Positions 1-7,431 of a stretch of DNA of 9,223 nucleotides are shown here, one piece after another. The DNA lies in NCBI GenBank assembly GCA_905234775.1, contig CAJOJC010000053.1:2917-12139 (forward strand), in the 5' to 3' direction. Made by a program: the position numbers and the translations under genes. Numbering within the stretch: the stretch's first letter is position 1; every line of letters starts with the position of its first letter. The notes under the pieces are model-generated. The model did not search any database. It was given only the letters and a program-made list of their open reading frames with translations, and had not been told where the DNA came from. Source of the DNA: an uncultured Bacteroidales bacterium. Its GTDB lineage: Bacteria; Bacteroidota; Bacteroidia; Bacteroidales; UBA932.

Positions 1-1
1 T

Positions 2-118
2 GAATGCCAGCACTTCCCGGACAGCCCCAACAACCCTGATTATCCCACCACCCTCCTCAAGCCCGGCGAGACTTTCGAAGAGGCTATAATCTTCGCTTTC
101 GGATGCAGCAATATCTAG
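2..118 (+). CDS. galM: Aldose 1-epimerase (galactose mutarotase), C-terminal end, partial
   Basis: The frame open from the left edge encodes 38 residues before a TAG at 116-118. The peptide contains [20 protein letters not shown] followed by an acidic ETFEE stretch and a hydrophobic end. This matches the C-terminal signature of aldose 1-epimerases (Q-x-x-P-D-x-x-N, then a P-T-x-x-L-x-P-G-E segment before the last beta strand). These enzymes interconvert the alpha and beta anomers of galactose or glucose, feeding the Leloir pathway. Only the tail is present, so the catalytic His and Glu residues cannot be checked. The last 16 bp overlap the start of thyA in another frame, which suggests co-transcription with it. 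Confidence 0.82.
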   Translation, partial: ECQHFPDSPNNPDYPTTLLKPGETFEEAIIFAFGCSNI

Positions 119-900
119 ATCTCCTCAAAAAGATAATGGACGAAGGTACGGTCAAGACAGACCGCACCGGGACCGGTACGAAGAGTATCTTCGGATACCA
201 GATGCGCTTCAACCTCGCCGACGGCTTCCCGCTCCTGACTACCAAGAAAGTATTTACCCGCGGAATTATCGAGGAACTTCTCTGGTTCCTCGCCGGCGAT
301 ACGAATAAAAAGCATCTGCAGGAGAAGAATGTCCACATCTGGGACGAGTGGGGAGACGACCAGACCGGCGAGCTCGGCCCCATCTACGGCCACCAGTGGC
401 GCGCGTGGGACACCTACGACGGCGGTCATATAGACCAGATCGCGAACGTCGTGGACCTGATCAAGAACCACCCGGACTCTCGCCGCATCCTCGTCAGCGC
501 CTGGAACGTAGCGCAGATAGACCAGATGGGCCTGCCGCCCTGCCACTGCCTCTTCCAGTTCTATGTGGCAGACGGCAAGCTCAGTTGCCAGCTCTACCAG
601 CGTTCGGCGGACGTGTTCCTCGGAGTGCCCTTCAACATCGCTTCCTACGCCCTTCTGACCATGATGCTCGCCCAGGTATGCGGCCTCGAGCCCGGCGAGT
701 TCGTGCACACCACCGGCGACACACATCTCTACCTCAACCACATGGAACAGGTGAAAGAGCAGCTCAGCCGCACCCCGCGCGCCCTGCCGACCATGCACCT
801 TAATCCGGAAGTTAAAGATATATTCGCCTTCAAGACCGAAGACTTCACCCTCGAAGGCTACGACCCCTGGCCCGCCATCAAAGCCCCCGTAGCAGTATAA
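103..900 (+). CDS. thyA: Thymidylate synthase
   Basis: This 265-residue protein has the length of classical ThyA (about 264). It methylates dUMP to dTMP, using 5,10-methylene-tetrahydrofolate as both carbon donor and reductant and releasing dihydrofolate. Visible family residues are Arg21 in the DRTGTG loop, Glu57/Glu58 in [11 protein letters not shown], the Arg127-Arg128 pair, catalytic Cys147 in [12 protein letters not shown], Asp170 and Asn178 in [12 protein letters not shown], and His208/Tyr210 in THLYLNH. The C-terminus APVAV matches the conserved family end. The start at 103 gives the expected N-terminus MQQYLDLL and overlaps the galM stop by 16 bp; no clear Shine-Dalgarno precedes it. 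folA follows after 14 bp and regenerates the folate that ThyA oxidises. All key residues are present, so it should be active. Confidence 0.98.
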   Translation: MQQYLDLLKKIMDEGTVKTDRTGTGTKSIFGYQMRFNLADGFPLLTTKKVFTRGIIEELLWFLAGDTNKKHLQEKNVHIWDEWGDDQTGELGPIYGHQWRAWDTYDGGHIDQIANVVDLIKNHPDSRRILVSAWNVAQIDQMGLPPCHCLFQFYVADGKLSCQLYQRSADVFLGVPFNIASYALLTMMLAQVCGLEPGEFVHTTGDTHLYLNHMEQVKEQLSRTPRALPTMHLNPEVKDIFAFKTEDFTLEGYDPWPAIKAPVAV

Positions 901-914
901 ACACCCGCAGCAGT

Positions 915-1418
915 ATGAAAAAGTGTATTATCGTCGCAGTCGCAGACAACTATGGAATAGGTGTCAAGGGAGACCTTCCCTGGCACATCTCGGAAGACCT
1001 CAAGTACTTCAAGGCAGTCACTGCCGGGTATCCGGTAATTATGGGCCGCACCACATACTTCTCGCTGCCTTTCAGGCCGCTTAAGGGCCGTAAAAACATA
1101 GTCCTAAACCTCGGCGGCGATCCGATTCCTGAGGTCACCTGCGCCTACTCTTTCGACGAAGCGTTCCGCGAGGCCGAAGAGACGGGCAAAGACAAATGCT
1201 TCATAATGGGAGGCGCGTCTGTCTACAGGGCGGCCCTGAACGAAATGGACCGTCTCTACATAACCCACGTCCACACCGAAGTCAAGGATGCAGACGCCTT
1301 CTTCCCGGCGATAGATCCCGAAGTTTGGGAAAAGATCAGTACTTCCGAGACCCATACCGATCCCGAGACGGGATTCGAGTTCGAGTTCGTAGTGTATGAG
1401 AGAAAGCTTCGGCGGTAG
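915..1418 (+). CDS. folA: Dihydrofolate reductase
   Basis: This 167-residue chromosomal-type DHFR reduces dihydrofolate to tetrahydrofolate with NADPH, closing the cycle opened by ThyA just upstream. The N-terminus has the family core: AVADNYGIGVKGDLPWH, with Trp23 and the substrate-protonating Asp28 in SEDLKYFK. A cofactor loop GRTTY lies at 44-48, RPLKGRKNIVL at about 54-64, the glycine motif MGGASVY at 98-104, and a THVHTEV strand with DADAFFP near 117-131. The loop reads GRTTYFSLP where many bacterial enzymes have GR-x-T-W/F-E-S, a mild variation in the segment that contacts the cofactor's 2'-phosphate. The gene ends 23 bp inside the next gene, indicating tight co-translation. It is the target of trimethoprim in bacteria generally; sensitivity cannot be read from this sequence. 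Confidence 0.97.
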   Translation: MKKCIIVAVADNYGIGVKGDLPWHISEDLKYFKAVTAGYPVIMGRTTYFSLPFRPLKGRKNIVLNLGGDPIPEVTCAYSFDEAFREAEETGKDKCFIMGGASVYRAALNEMDRLYITHVHTEVKDADAFFPAIDPEVWEKISTSETHTDPETGFEFEFVVYERKLRR

Positions 1419-2754
1419 AAGAGCCGCCATAATGGCCATGGCCGGGTCCGCCATCGGGCTCGGCAACATCTGGCGTTTCCCCTATATGGTCGGGCAGAAC
1501 GGCGGTGCAGCGTTCATCGTCGTCTACCTGATCGCCGCCGTCTTCCTCTGCGTGCCCATCTTCCTGTCCGAGTCGATCATAGGCAAGCGCGCGCAGCTCA
1601 GCACAGTCGGCGCGATGGAAAAGCTCGCCCCCGGGACGCCATGGAAATACCTCGGCCTTTTTACTTTCTTCGCCCCGATCATCCTGGTCTCATACTATAG
1701 CGTCGTTGGCGGCTGGTCGGTCGCCTACCAGGTCCGCGCGCTTTCGTTCGCCGTCTCCGACACCGCCATGACCCAGGCCGAGCACTCCGCACGCTTCGGC
1801 AGCTTCATCGCCTCGACATGGACCCCGCTAGTCTGGCACACCGTCTTTATCGGCCTCACGGCCATCATCGTCCGACTGGGCATCCGCAAGGGGGTGGAGC
1901 AGTTCACCCGCGCGTCGACCCCGCTGCTTTTCGTGCTGATCGTCATTATCATGGCCTATTCGCTGACGCTGCCCGGCTCCAAGGCGGGCGTGGACTACCT
2001 CCTCAAACCGGACTTCAGTAAGCTCACGGGCGGGGCGATGCTCTCCGCCATGGGCCAGGCGTTCTTCTCGCTCTCGATCGGAGTAGGCTGCATCCTCACC
2101 TATGCCTCGTACATGAAGCGCGGTGAGAACTTGCTCGCGACCGGAGTGGGCACGGCAGCCTTCGATCTGATGTTCGCGCTGCTCGCCGGATTCGCGATAA
2201 TGCCGGCCGTTTTCGCCGCGGGAATCGAGCCTGGCGCCGGTCCCGGCCTTATCTTCGAGACGCTGCCCTTCATCTTCTCGTCCATGGGCCAGGGCTACCC
2301 AGTCATCAGCCACATCATCTCGATCCTCTTCTTCACCACGATAGTTTTCGCGGCCTTGACCTCGTCCGTGAGCATGCTCGAGACCAGCGTTGCCTTCCTC
2401 GTGGACCAGAAGAATTGGTCGAGGAAGAAAGCTACGCTGGTGCTTTTCCTGTGTTGCTGGGCAATCGGAGTCGTCTGCTCGCTGTCCTTCGGCCCGCTGA
2501 AAGACTTCCATATCCTGGGCAACACTGTCTTCAACTTCTGCGACAAGCTGATCTCCAATTTCGTGATGACGATTGGAAGCCTCCTGTTCGTTATCTTCGT
2601 GGGCTGGAGAATGAAGAAGGCAGACGTCTACGACGAATTCACCTACGGCGGCCGCCTTCGCACTACAAGGTGGTTTAAGCCAGTCTATTTCATGATCCGC
2701 TGGGTCTCCCCGATAGTTATAGTCGTTATCTTCCTTTCCAATCTCTTCTCATGA
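1396..2754 (+). CDS. Neurotransmitter:sodium symporter (NSS/SNF) family transporter
   Basis: This 452-residue integral inner-membrane protein has about 11-12 hydrophobic segments. The family signature is at residues 17-40: GSAIGLGNIWRFPYMVGQNG, the unwound first helix that binds Na+ and substrate in LeuT and MhsT. A TM6-like stretch (GQAFFSLSIGVG, about 220-231) and a TM8 sodium-site motif (FAALTSSVSMLE, about 318-329) are also present. Bacterial members import amino acids with Na+; the substrate here cannot be told from sequence. The start at 1396 gives MRESFGGRRA directly before TM1, the usual short N-terminus, and places 23 bp of overlap with folA. Its stop shares an ATGA with the next gene. 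Why an amino-acid symporter sits with folate genes is unclear; it may simply be transcriptional packing. Confidence 0.93.
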   Translation: MRESFGGRRAAIMAMAGSAIGLGNIWRFPYMVGQNGGAAFIVVYLIAAVFLCVPIFLSESIIGKRAQLSTVGAMEKLAPGTPWKYLGLFTFFAPIILVSYYSVVGGWSVAYQVRALSFAVSDTAMTQAEHSARFGSFIASTWTPLVWHTVFIGLTAIIVRLGIRKGVEQFTRASTPLLFVLIVIIMAYSLTLPGSKAGVDYLLKPDFSKLTGGAMLSAMGQAFFSLSIGVGCILTYASYMKRGENLLATGVGTAAFDLMFALLAGFAIMPAVFAAGIEPGAGPGLIFETLPFIFSSMGQGYPVISHIISILFFTTIVFAALTSSVSMLETSVAFLVDQKNWSRKKATLVLFLCCWAIGVVCSLSFGPLKDFHILGNTVFNFCDKLISNFVMTIGSLLFVIFVGWRMKKADVYDEFTYGGRLRTTRWFKPVYFMIRWVSPIVIVVIFLSNLFS

Positions 2755-5540
2755 GCGCCCCCGTCCTAAGAAAGCTGTTGCTGGTCGCCCTCGTCGCGGG
2801 TTCGGCCCAGGTGGCCCGCGCGCAGTTCGTCGTGGACGGGACCGAGAAAACGGGCGTCAGCTGGAAGCAGCTCCGCACCGAAGACTATCGCTTCGTGTAT
2901 CCAGCGCCGTTCGATTCCCTCGCCCGGACTTATGCGCTCGAGTGGGAGAAGTGGAAGCTGCCGGTCACGTACTCGATCGGCCGTGAGCCCAACGGGGCAT
3001 ATAGGCGCCGGATGCCTGTGATACTCCACCCGTACCTCGGCTATTCGAACGGAATGGTCGTCTGGACCCCGCGGCGCATGGAGATGTACACGGGCCCGGA
3101 GATGGTAAGCCCATGGCCGGTTCCATGGCACACCGTGCTCGCAATCCACGAGCAGCGCCACGTAGCCCAGATGCAGTTCCTGCGCGAGCGCCCGATTCGC
3201 TGGTCGAACTACGTTTTCGGCGAGGCCCTGGCAGGTTTCTGGTCAATCTGGTACTTCGACCCATCCCATTTCGAAGGCGATGCGGTTACAATCGAGACTG
3301 CGCTCACTACTTCCGGCCGCGGACGTTCGGCCGACTTCCTCGAATACTATCGCGCGAGCTTCAATCAGGGGCAGCTCCGCAACTATGAGCGCTGGCGCTA
3401 CGGCTCCCAGCGGCTCTATACCCCGAACTACTACACCGTCGGTTACCTGGCCATAGGCGGAATGAGGGCGGTCTACGACAAGCCGCTCTTCATGAAGGAC
3501 TACAACGATTGGAAGATCCCGTACCGCAAGCAGGTCCGCCGCCAGACTGGAATGAAGCTGAAGAAGGCTTTCGCGGGAGTGATGGCCGTCCAGGACAGTC
3601 TCTGGCGCACGGACGATTCGCTTCGGGCTCTTGAGAGGCCGTTCCAGCCGATGGAGCAGGTCACCCCTTCCGGGCGTTACTACGCTTCTTACAGCGGCCT
3701 CACGTTCGCGGATGGTTCGCTGTTCGCGCGCCGGACCGGCATAGCCGACGACCATATGATCGTACGGATCGACCCGTCCGAGCCGCTCGTCCGCGAGCTA
3801 TGCTACACCGGCGCGGATTCACCGCTTTCGGCTTTTGGGCCGCGGCTCTACTGGTCCGAAACGCTCTACGACCCCCGCTGGGAAATGCATTCCGACAGCG
3901 GCATACGCTACCTGGAAGACGGCAAGATCAAGACGCTTGCGCGGAGCGGCCGCTACTTCAACCCCAAGGCCTTCGAGGGGCGGGTTCTGGCTTGCAAAAC
4001 GAACTACGATGGTTCTACTCTGGTAGTCGAGTTGGACCCCGATTCCGGGCTGGAATTGGATTCCTGGCGCGCGCCGGACGGTCTGATGCCTTTCGAGGCC
4101 GTCGCAATTGGGCCAGAAATCTTCTGTGCGGCCGTTTCGGATGCAGGAGAAGGAATTTACCGCCTGCCTTCCTTCGAGCCCGTTTTAGAGCCTTTACCGG
4201 TCTCGATCAACCATTTATTCGTCAGGGAAGACAAGTTATTCTTTACTTCGGACCGCACGGGTGTAAACGAACTCTATACTTTGAGCGGGGGCAGCGTTGA
4301 GCAGTATACCAATTTGAAAGCCGGCGGCAAGGATTTCGTGTTCGGCGACGACGGCTATCTTTACTTTACGGGGCTTAAGGCGGATGGGCGGATGGTCTAT
4401 AGGACGCCTGTCGACAGCCTGCCGGTGCGGCGCGTAGATTTTTCTGAGCCACATAAATACGAGTTGGCGGATAAGCTTTCCGAGCAGGAGGCTGCCCTGG
4501 CTTCGCAGTTTGAGGCTCCCGCCGAGGAACCCGTCATCGGCGAGCCAAAGCGATATTCCAGGCTGGGACACGCAATTAAAGTCCACTCCTGGATGCCGTT
4601 CTACGTGGACTATGACGAACTGTCCAACGTCAGCGGTGAAAACCTCTTTATCCCTGCCGGGCTGGGCGCCACCGCATTTTTCCAGAACGACCTCAATACC
4701 CTTTACGGATATGCCGCGTATGGATTTAATCCCGGGGTAATGCAGGACGACAATTTGCCTCTCCACACGGGACTGGTCGATATTAAATACCGCGGACTCT
4801 ATCCTGTGTTTGAGGCCAAATTCGGCATCAACAGGCTTGATTATCTGGCCTCGCTGAAAACATATGTGCCGATTAATCTTTCCTCCGACGGATGGACAAG
4901 AGCAATCGTTCCGGGCGTTACAGTAGCCTCTTCCCGGCTCAGCGGGACAGTCGCCTCCGCCGAACTGCGAGCTTACTCCCTGCTCCCTACCCTGAATTCT
5001 TGCTATTTCCCTCATCTGGGAATAGGATGGTCCATCGGGGTTTCCAAAGATTTTGACTTTGAGAATCCTCTCCCCTATGCGACTCTCTACGGATATCTTC
5101 CGGGATTGTGGAAGACCAGCGGACTGGGCATCAGCGCAAACTATTCAGCCCAGGCGTTCACGAACGAGACCATAACAAAGGCTGCAGGCATTACCCTCAA
5201 CACCACGGAAGTTAAGGTCAACTACGCAATTCCATTCCTGTCTGTAGATTGGAACGGGTTGAGCCCGCTTGCCTACATAAGAAACTTCGAGTTTATTCCT
5301 AAGGGATCCTTCAGCAATTATACCCTTACCTGGGACCCGGCCAGGATCACCCCTTCCGGAGGGCCGACTTCCTTCAATATTTGGACTGCCGGGGCCGCGT
5401 TCGACGTAGTCCTTGGGAACATCTGGTTCATACCGTATAATTTCCGCGTAGGAGTTTCCGCATCATATGTCTGGGGTAATCCCGACCCGACGGCCAAACC
5501 CTACGAAATTAAGTTTGTCTTCAATACCGACCTGTTATGA
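2751..5540 (+). CDS. Exported HEQRH metallopeptidase-like / beta-propeller / outer-membrane beta-barrel protein
   Basis: A 929-residue protein with a Sec signal peptide (hydrophobic 9-20, AxA site, cleavage probably after Ala24 before QFVVDG). Residues about 40-290 form a gluzincin-like region: AIHEQRHVAQ places HExxH at 133-137, and HFEGDAVTIE at 173-182 resembles the E-G-x-A third-ligand motif of peptidase-MA-type enzymes. Residues about 300-565 hold short repeated strands with FTSDRTGVNELY and DDGYLYFTG, as in TolB/PD40 beta-propellers. Residues about 600-929 alternate polar and aromatic residues with many glycines and end KFVFNTDLL, as expected of an outer-membrane barrel. I know no named function. 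It may be a surface or periplasm-facing protease or cell-envelope factor. Genes on both sides overlap it by 4 bp through ATGA. Domain limits and barrel are inferred from pattern, not modelled. Confidence 0.75.
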   Translation: MSAPVLRKLLLVALVAGSAQVARAQFVVDGTEKTGVSWKQLRTEDYRFVYPAPFDSLARTYALEWEKWKLPVTYSIGREPNGAYRRRMPVILHPYLGYSNGMVVWTPRRMEMYTGPEMVSPWPVPWHTVLAIHEQRHVAQMQFLRERPIRWSNYVFGEALAGFWSIWYFDPSHFEGDAVTIETALTTSGRGRSADFLEYYRASFNQGQLRNYERWRYGSQRLYTPNYYTVGYLAIGGMRAVYDKPLFMKDYNDWKIPYRKQVRRQTGMKLKKAFAGVMAVQDSLWRTDDSLRALERPFQPMEQVTPSGRYYASYSGLTFADGSLFARRTGIADDHMIVRIDPSEPLVRELCYTGADSPLSAFGPRLYWSETLYDPRWEMHSDSGIRYLEDGKIKTLARSGRYFNPKAFEGRVLACKTNYDGSTLVVELDPDSGLELDSWRAPDGLMPFEAVAIGPEIFCAAVSDAGEGIYRLPSFEPVLEPLPVSINHLFVREDKLFFTSDRTGVNELYTLSGGSVEQYTNLKAGGKDFVFGDDGYLYFTGLKADGRMVYRTPVDSLPVRRVDFSEPHKYELADKLSEQEAALASQFEAPAEEPVIGEPKRYSRLGHAIKVHSWMPFYVDYDELSNVSGENLFIPAGLGATAFFQNDLNTLYGYAAYGFNPGVMQDDNLPLHTGLVDIKYRGLYPVFEAKFGINRLDYLASLKTYVPINLSSDGWTRAIVPGVTVASSRLSGTVASAELRAYSLLPTLNSCYFPHLGIGWSIGVSKDFDFENPLPYATLYGYLPGLWKTSGLGISANYSAQAFTNETITKAAGITLNTTEVKVNYAIPFLSVDWNGLSPLAYIRNFEFIPKGSFSNYTLTWDPARITPSGGPTSFNIWTAGAAFDVVLGNIWFIPYNFRVGVSASYVWGNPDPTAKPYEIKFVFNTDLL

Positions 5541-6106
5541 TATGCAGCAAATGCGGAGCAGAGTTTTCCGCGCCCGATCTGAGGAGCATTAACGTTGATA
5601 AGGATCCCGCGCTCAAGGCGCAGGTAATGGACGGTTCGCTGTTCGTAGTGAAGTGTCCGCGCTGCGGTTCCAGTTCGCTCGTGTCCGAGCCCGTTCTTTA
5701 CCACGACCCCGCCCAGCAGCTGCTTATCGCCTACACTACTGCAGGCCTTTCGTCTGAGGGCCTGGAAGGTTATACCTGCAGGCTGGTGAGCTCTATCGGC
5801 GAACTTATCGAGAAAGTCAAGATCTTCGACGCCGGGCTTGATGATATCGCCCTGGAACTCTGCAAATACGTCACTGCGCAGGAACTGAAAAAGGACGTCT
5901 CCCTGAAGTTTCTAAAGATGGACGGGCCCGACGGGGAGATTACGCTTACCTACCCCGAAAAGGGAGAAATGCAGATGCTGGTGATAGGCTACAACGTCTA
6001 TTCAGACTGCGCCGGGATCGTCGACCGCAACCCTATCCTCCGCGAAAGCGCCAAGGGCCTTGTCCGCATCGACCAGGACTGGGTCGCGCAGTTTATTGCC
6101 GGGTGA
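5537..6106 (+). CDS. CpXC-domain-like zinc-ribbon protein
   Basis: A 189-residue cytosolic-looking protein without signal peptide or membrane helices. The N-terminus carries two paired cysteine motifs, CSKC at 3-6 and CPRC at 40-43, spaced as a zinc ribbon. The rest (about 55-185) is a mixed alpha/beta region with LLIAYTTAGL and MQMLVIGYNVYSDCAGIV. This pattern agrees with the CpXC family, a domain of unknown function defined by two such cysteine pairs. Zinc binding is inferred. The ATG overlaps the preceding stop (ATGA), so it is likely translationally coupled to the outer-membrane protein gene. It is the last gene of the + strand string; the convergent Rhs locus begins 42 bp further on. Confidence 0.75.
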   Translation: MICSKCGAEFSAPDLRSINVDKDPALKAQVMDGSLFVVKCPRCGSSSLVSEPVLYHDPAQQLLIAYTTAGLSSEGLEGYTCRLVSSIGELIEKVKIFDAGLDDIALELCKYVTAQELKKDVSLKFLKMDGPDGEITLTYPEKGEMQMLVIGYNVYSDCAGIVDRNPILRESAKGLVRIDQDWVAQFIAG

Positions 6107-6148
6107 TATACCTCTTTTAAATTTTCTTTACCTCGAAACCTTTTTCGC

Positions 6149-6313
6149 TCAAATGGTCCTTATTTCGTAGGGGTCGGGGCTGAGGAAGCGGCCGAGGAGG
6201 GGGTCGTAGAGGCGGGCGTTGGCATTTATGAAGCCGTCGTACCCGAAGGTCTCCGTGCCCGGCAGGTGTCCTGTCCTGCTTAGGCCGGGCGGGGTTATTT
6301 TTATAAACGCCAT
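6149..6313 (-). pseudogene. Orphan Rhs core fragment (end of core, no tip)
   Basis: On the - strand this stretch encodes a short peptide with the hallmark end of the Rhs core: NARLYDPLLGRFLSPDPY. It lacks the long YD-repeat core and stops four codons after the DPY motif (EIRTI then TGA), so there is no variable toxin tip. The upstream limit is uncertain; GC-rich DNA of core type begins near 6300, just after the stop of the preceding lipoprotein gene. The nucleotide sequence repeats the core of the intact Rhs gene at the right edge of the window (see the repeat entries). It is best read as a relic of an older core copy, the usual landmark for displaced Rhs tip cassettes. It is unlikely to be translated into a functional protein. 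Confidence 0.8.
6166..6230 (-). repeat. Rhs-core direct repeat, copy 1
   Basis: These 65 bases match 9045-9109 in the same orientation. The first 31 bases (6166-6196 against 9045-9075) are identical, and I count about 8 mismatches over the whole length. The repeat encodes the NARLYDP...LSPDPY core motif on the - strand and ends exactly at the DPY codons, where the two copies diverge. The pair encloses about 2.9 kb containing both lipoprotein genes, the tip and the tip remnant. Confidence 0.9.
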
Positions 6314-6317
6314 TATG

Positions 6318-6839
6318 TCATCTCGATTCGGCCTCACGCTCGGCACACTCTTTCAGCACTGTTTCATATGGTGGCCACATTTTCATTGATGCCATTCTTT
6401 CTTCTGGAGGAAAAGTGATGTGCCCTAGTAATGAGAGTAAATCATCAGCGGTGAGATCATATCTCACTAAATACTGACTCTCAGATAGTATATTAGGCCA
6501 TCCATGTATATCTATTGACTCCTGATCAAAGATAAAAATTGAAAGAATGCCGCATTGAGTGGTAGACAACAAATCATTGTAACTAGCTGCTCTTCTACCA
6601 TACACATAGCAAAAAGAATCAATATGTTCTCTTAGTAGATAATTGTTAAGTGTGGCGGGAAGAATTGTATCGGGGTATGAAAAGCCCGAATTTAACCCGT
6701 CAGCAGTATAACAAGCTATAATAGAATGGGAGTTGTTACGCATATCTATCTGCGCATCCCCGGCCTCCATGATGCAACTGTTCGCAAGGGACAACAAACA
6801 GAATAGGATAGAATAACTAAAATGGTTCAAATAAGGCAT
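6318..6839 (-). CDS. Rhs-associated small lipoprotein, copy B (possible immunity protein)
   Basis: From the ATG at 6839 this is a 173-residue protein starting MPYLNHFSYSILFCLLSLANSC, a lipoprotein-type signal with the lipid-accepting Cys at residue 22. A longer start at 6875 exists, but its first 12 codons overlap the end of the Rhs tip remnant (6844-7008); the 6839 start leaves a 4-bp gap, like the 5-bp gap before copy A. The mature part has an NNS strand, then LSIFIFDQESIDI, a Y-L-V-R-Y strand, LTADDLL and ITFP. These align with copy A (YIYIIKQQDLEF, Y-T-I-Y-K, TIDNLA, IIYP), so the two are distant paralogues. I recall similar small lipoproteins next to Bacteroidota Rhs genes. A protective role against the decayed upstream toxin is inference. 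The AT-rich base use is unlike the + strand operon. Confidence 0.7.
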   Translation of the reverse strand: MPYLNHFSYSILFCLLSLANSCIMEAGDAQIDMRNNSHSIIACYTADGLNSGFSYPDTILPATLNNYLLREHIDSFCYVYGRRAASYNDLLSTTQCGILSIFIFDQESIDIHGWPNILSESQYLVRYDLTADDLLSLLGHITFPPEERMASMKMWPPYETVLKECAEREAESR

Positions 6840-6843
6840 AAAA

Positions 6844-7008
6844 CTAGTATTTCTTTCTCGGGTACTTTGACTCATAAACAGACCAGTCTACTTTCTAGTG
6901 TTTATTAAAGTATTTCGCCGCATTTCTATTTGCCCGCATTTCATATGACTTATAATTGTGGGAAAACGCGGTCTTCCCTGGTACTGCAGGCCACCACATT
7001 AGTTTATA
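6844..7008 (-). pseudogene. Decayed C-terminal remnant of a second Rhs metallopeptidase tip
   Basis: On the - strand, directly after the stop of the 140-residue membrane protein gene, the same frame reads a 37-codon stretch ending in SYEMRANRNAAKYFNKH, then TAG (6895-6897), then KVDWSVYESKYPRKKY and a second stop (6844-6846). The part E-x-x-A-N-x-x-A-x-x-Y-F matches the region after HEYGH in the intact tip upstream (VEQDANLRAFNYF), and VDW has a counterpart IDW there. The HExxH part is missing and the TAG replaces what is plausibly a tyrosine codon, so it is a pseudogene. The lipoprotein copy B starts 4 bp after the second stop, the same layout as the intact pair. Confidence 0.72.
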
Positions 7009-7431
7009 TCAAGGACGCCCTATACAATTATACATCGAATCAATTCTTTCGCGCTCTTTCGTAATGTCCTGTTGGGAGGGAGGAAGCGGGCGAAGAAACA
7101 CCATATGATGACGGAGAAAAGTTTGTTCTTTATCATATTCTAATTTCTCCGGTAATACTAATGCTTCTACTCTTTCCCCGGGAAAAAAACGCCTCATGGC
7201 CGACTTAGATAACTGTATAGATCCAGTATAATATACACCATCATATTCAATATCATAGTACGCATTAGCACCATCTCTATGAATCATAGTCGCCACTGCT
7301 GGAGTCCCATTGCGTAATAGTTCGACGTTTATTATTTGTTGCCAAATAAAAAACAGAAGCGTCACAACAAATAAGACTAGACTAACGAAAAAGATTATTT
7401 TTGAAAAGGTATATTTGGTTTCTTTTGTCAT
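7009..7431 (-). CDS. Single-helix membrane protein, DUF3592-like
   Basis: A 140-residue protein with one strong transmembrane helix at about 11-30 and a basic N-terminus (MTKETKYTFSK), so the remainder probably lies outside the cytosol. After the helix come short beta strands: LLRNGTPAVATMIH, YYDIEYDGVYYTGSI, then FFPGERVEALVLPE. The order (N-G-x-x-x-x-A-T, Y-x-x-x-Y-x-G-x-x-Y-x-G, then G-E-x-V and L-P-E) resembles DUF3592-type proteins; assignment is by pattern only. Its start overlaps the stop of the preceding short frame by ATGA, and its stop abuts the Rhs tip remnant. Lying between two Rhs modules, it could be an orphan immunity gene from a lost tip or an unrelated passenger. AT-rich composition suggests it entered with the cassette. 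Confidence 0.6.
   Translation of the reverse strand: MTKETKYTFSKIIFFVSLVLFVVTLLFFIWQQIINVELLRNGTPAVATMIHRDGANAYYDIEYDGVYYTGSIQLSKSAMRRFFPGERVEALVLPEKLEYDKEQTFLRHHMVFLRPLPPSQQDITKERERIDSMYNCIGRP

Noticed and set aside
115..798. Long open frame on the - strand inside thyA
   Set aside because: It is antisense to a fully conserved thyA, has no recognisable domain, and is the usual product of GC-rich codon use in the opposite frame.
1828..2511. Long - strand frame inside the NSS transporter gene
   Set aside because: Its low-complexity charged peptide mirrors the hydrophobic transporter codons. The sense frame is clearly the real gene.
6134..6147. Possible small hairpin (5-bp stem, 4-base loop) between the convergent gene ends
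   Set aside because: The stem is short with three A:T pairs and has no following T-run of its own. It is too weak to call a terminator.
6840..6875. Longer start for lipoprotein B at 6875
   Set aside because: It would add 12 polar residues before the signal peptide and overlap the Rhs tip remnant. The ATG at 6839 gives a normal lipoprotein signal and the same short gap as the intact pair.
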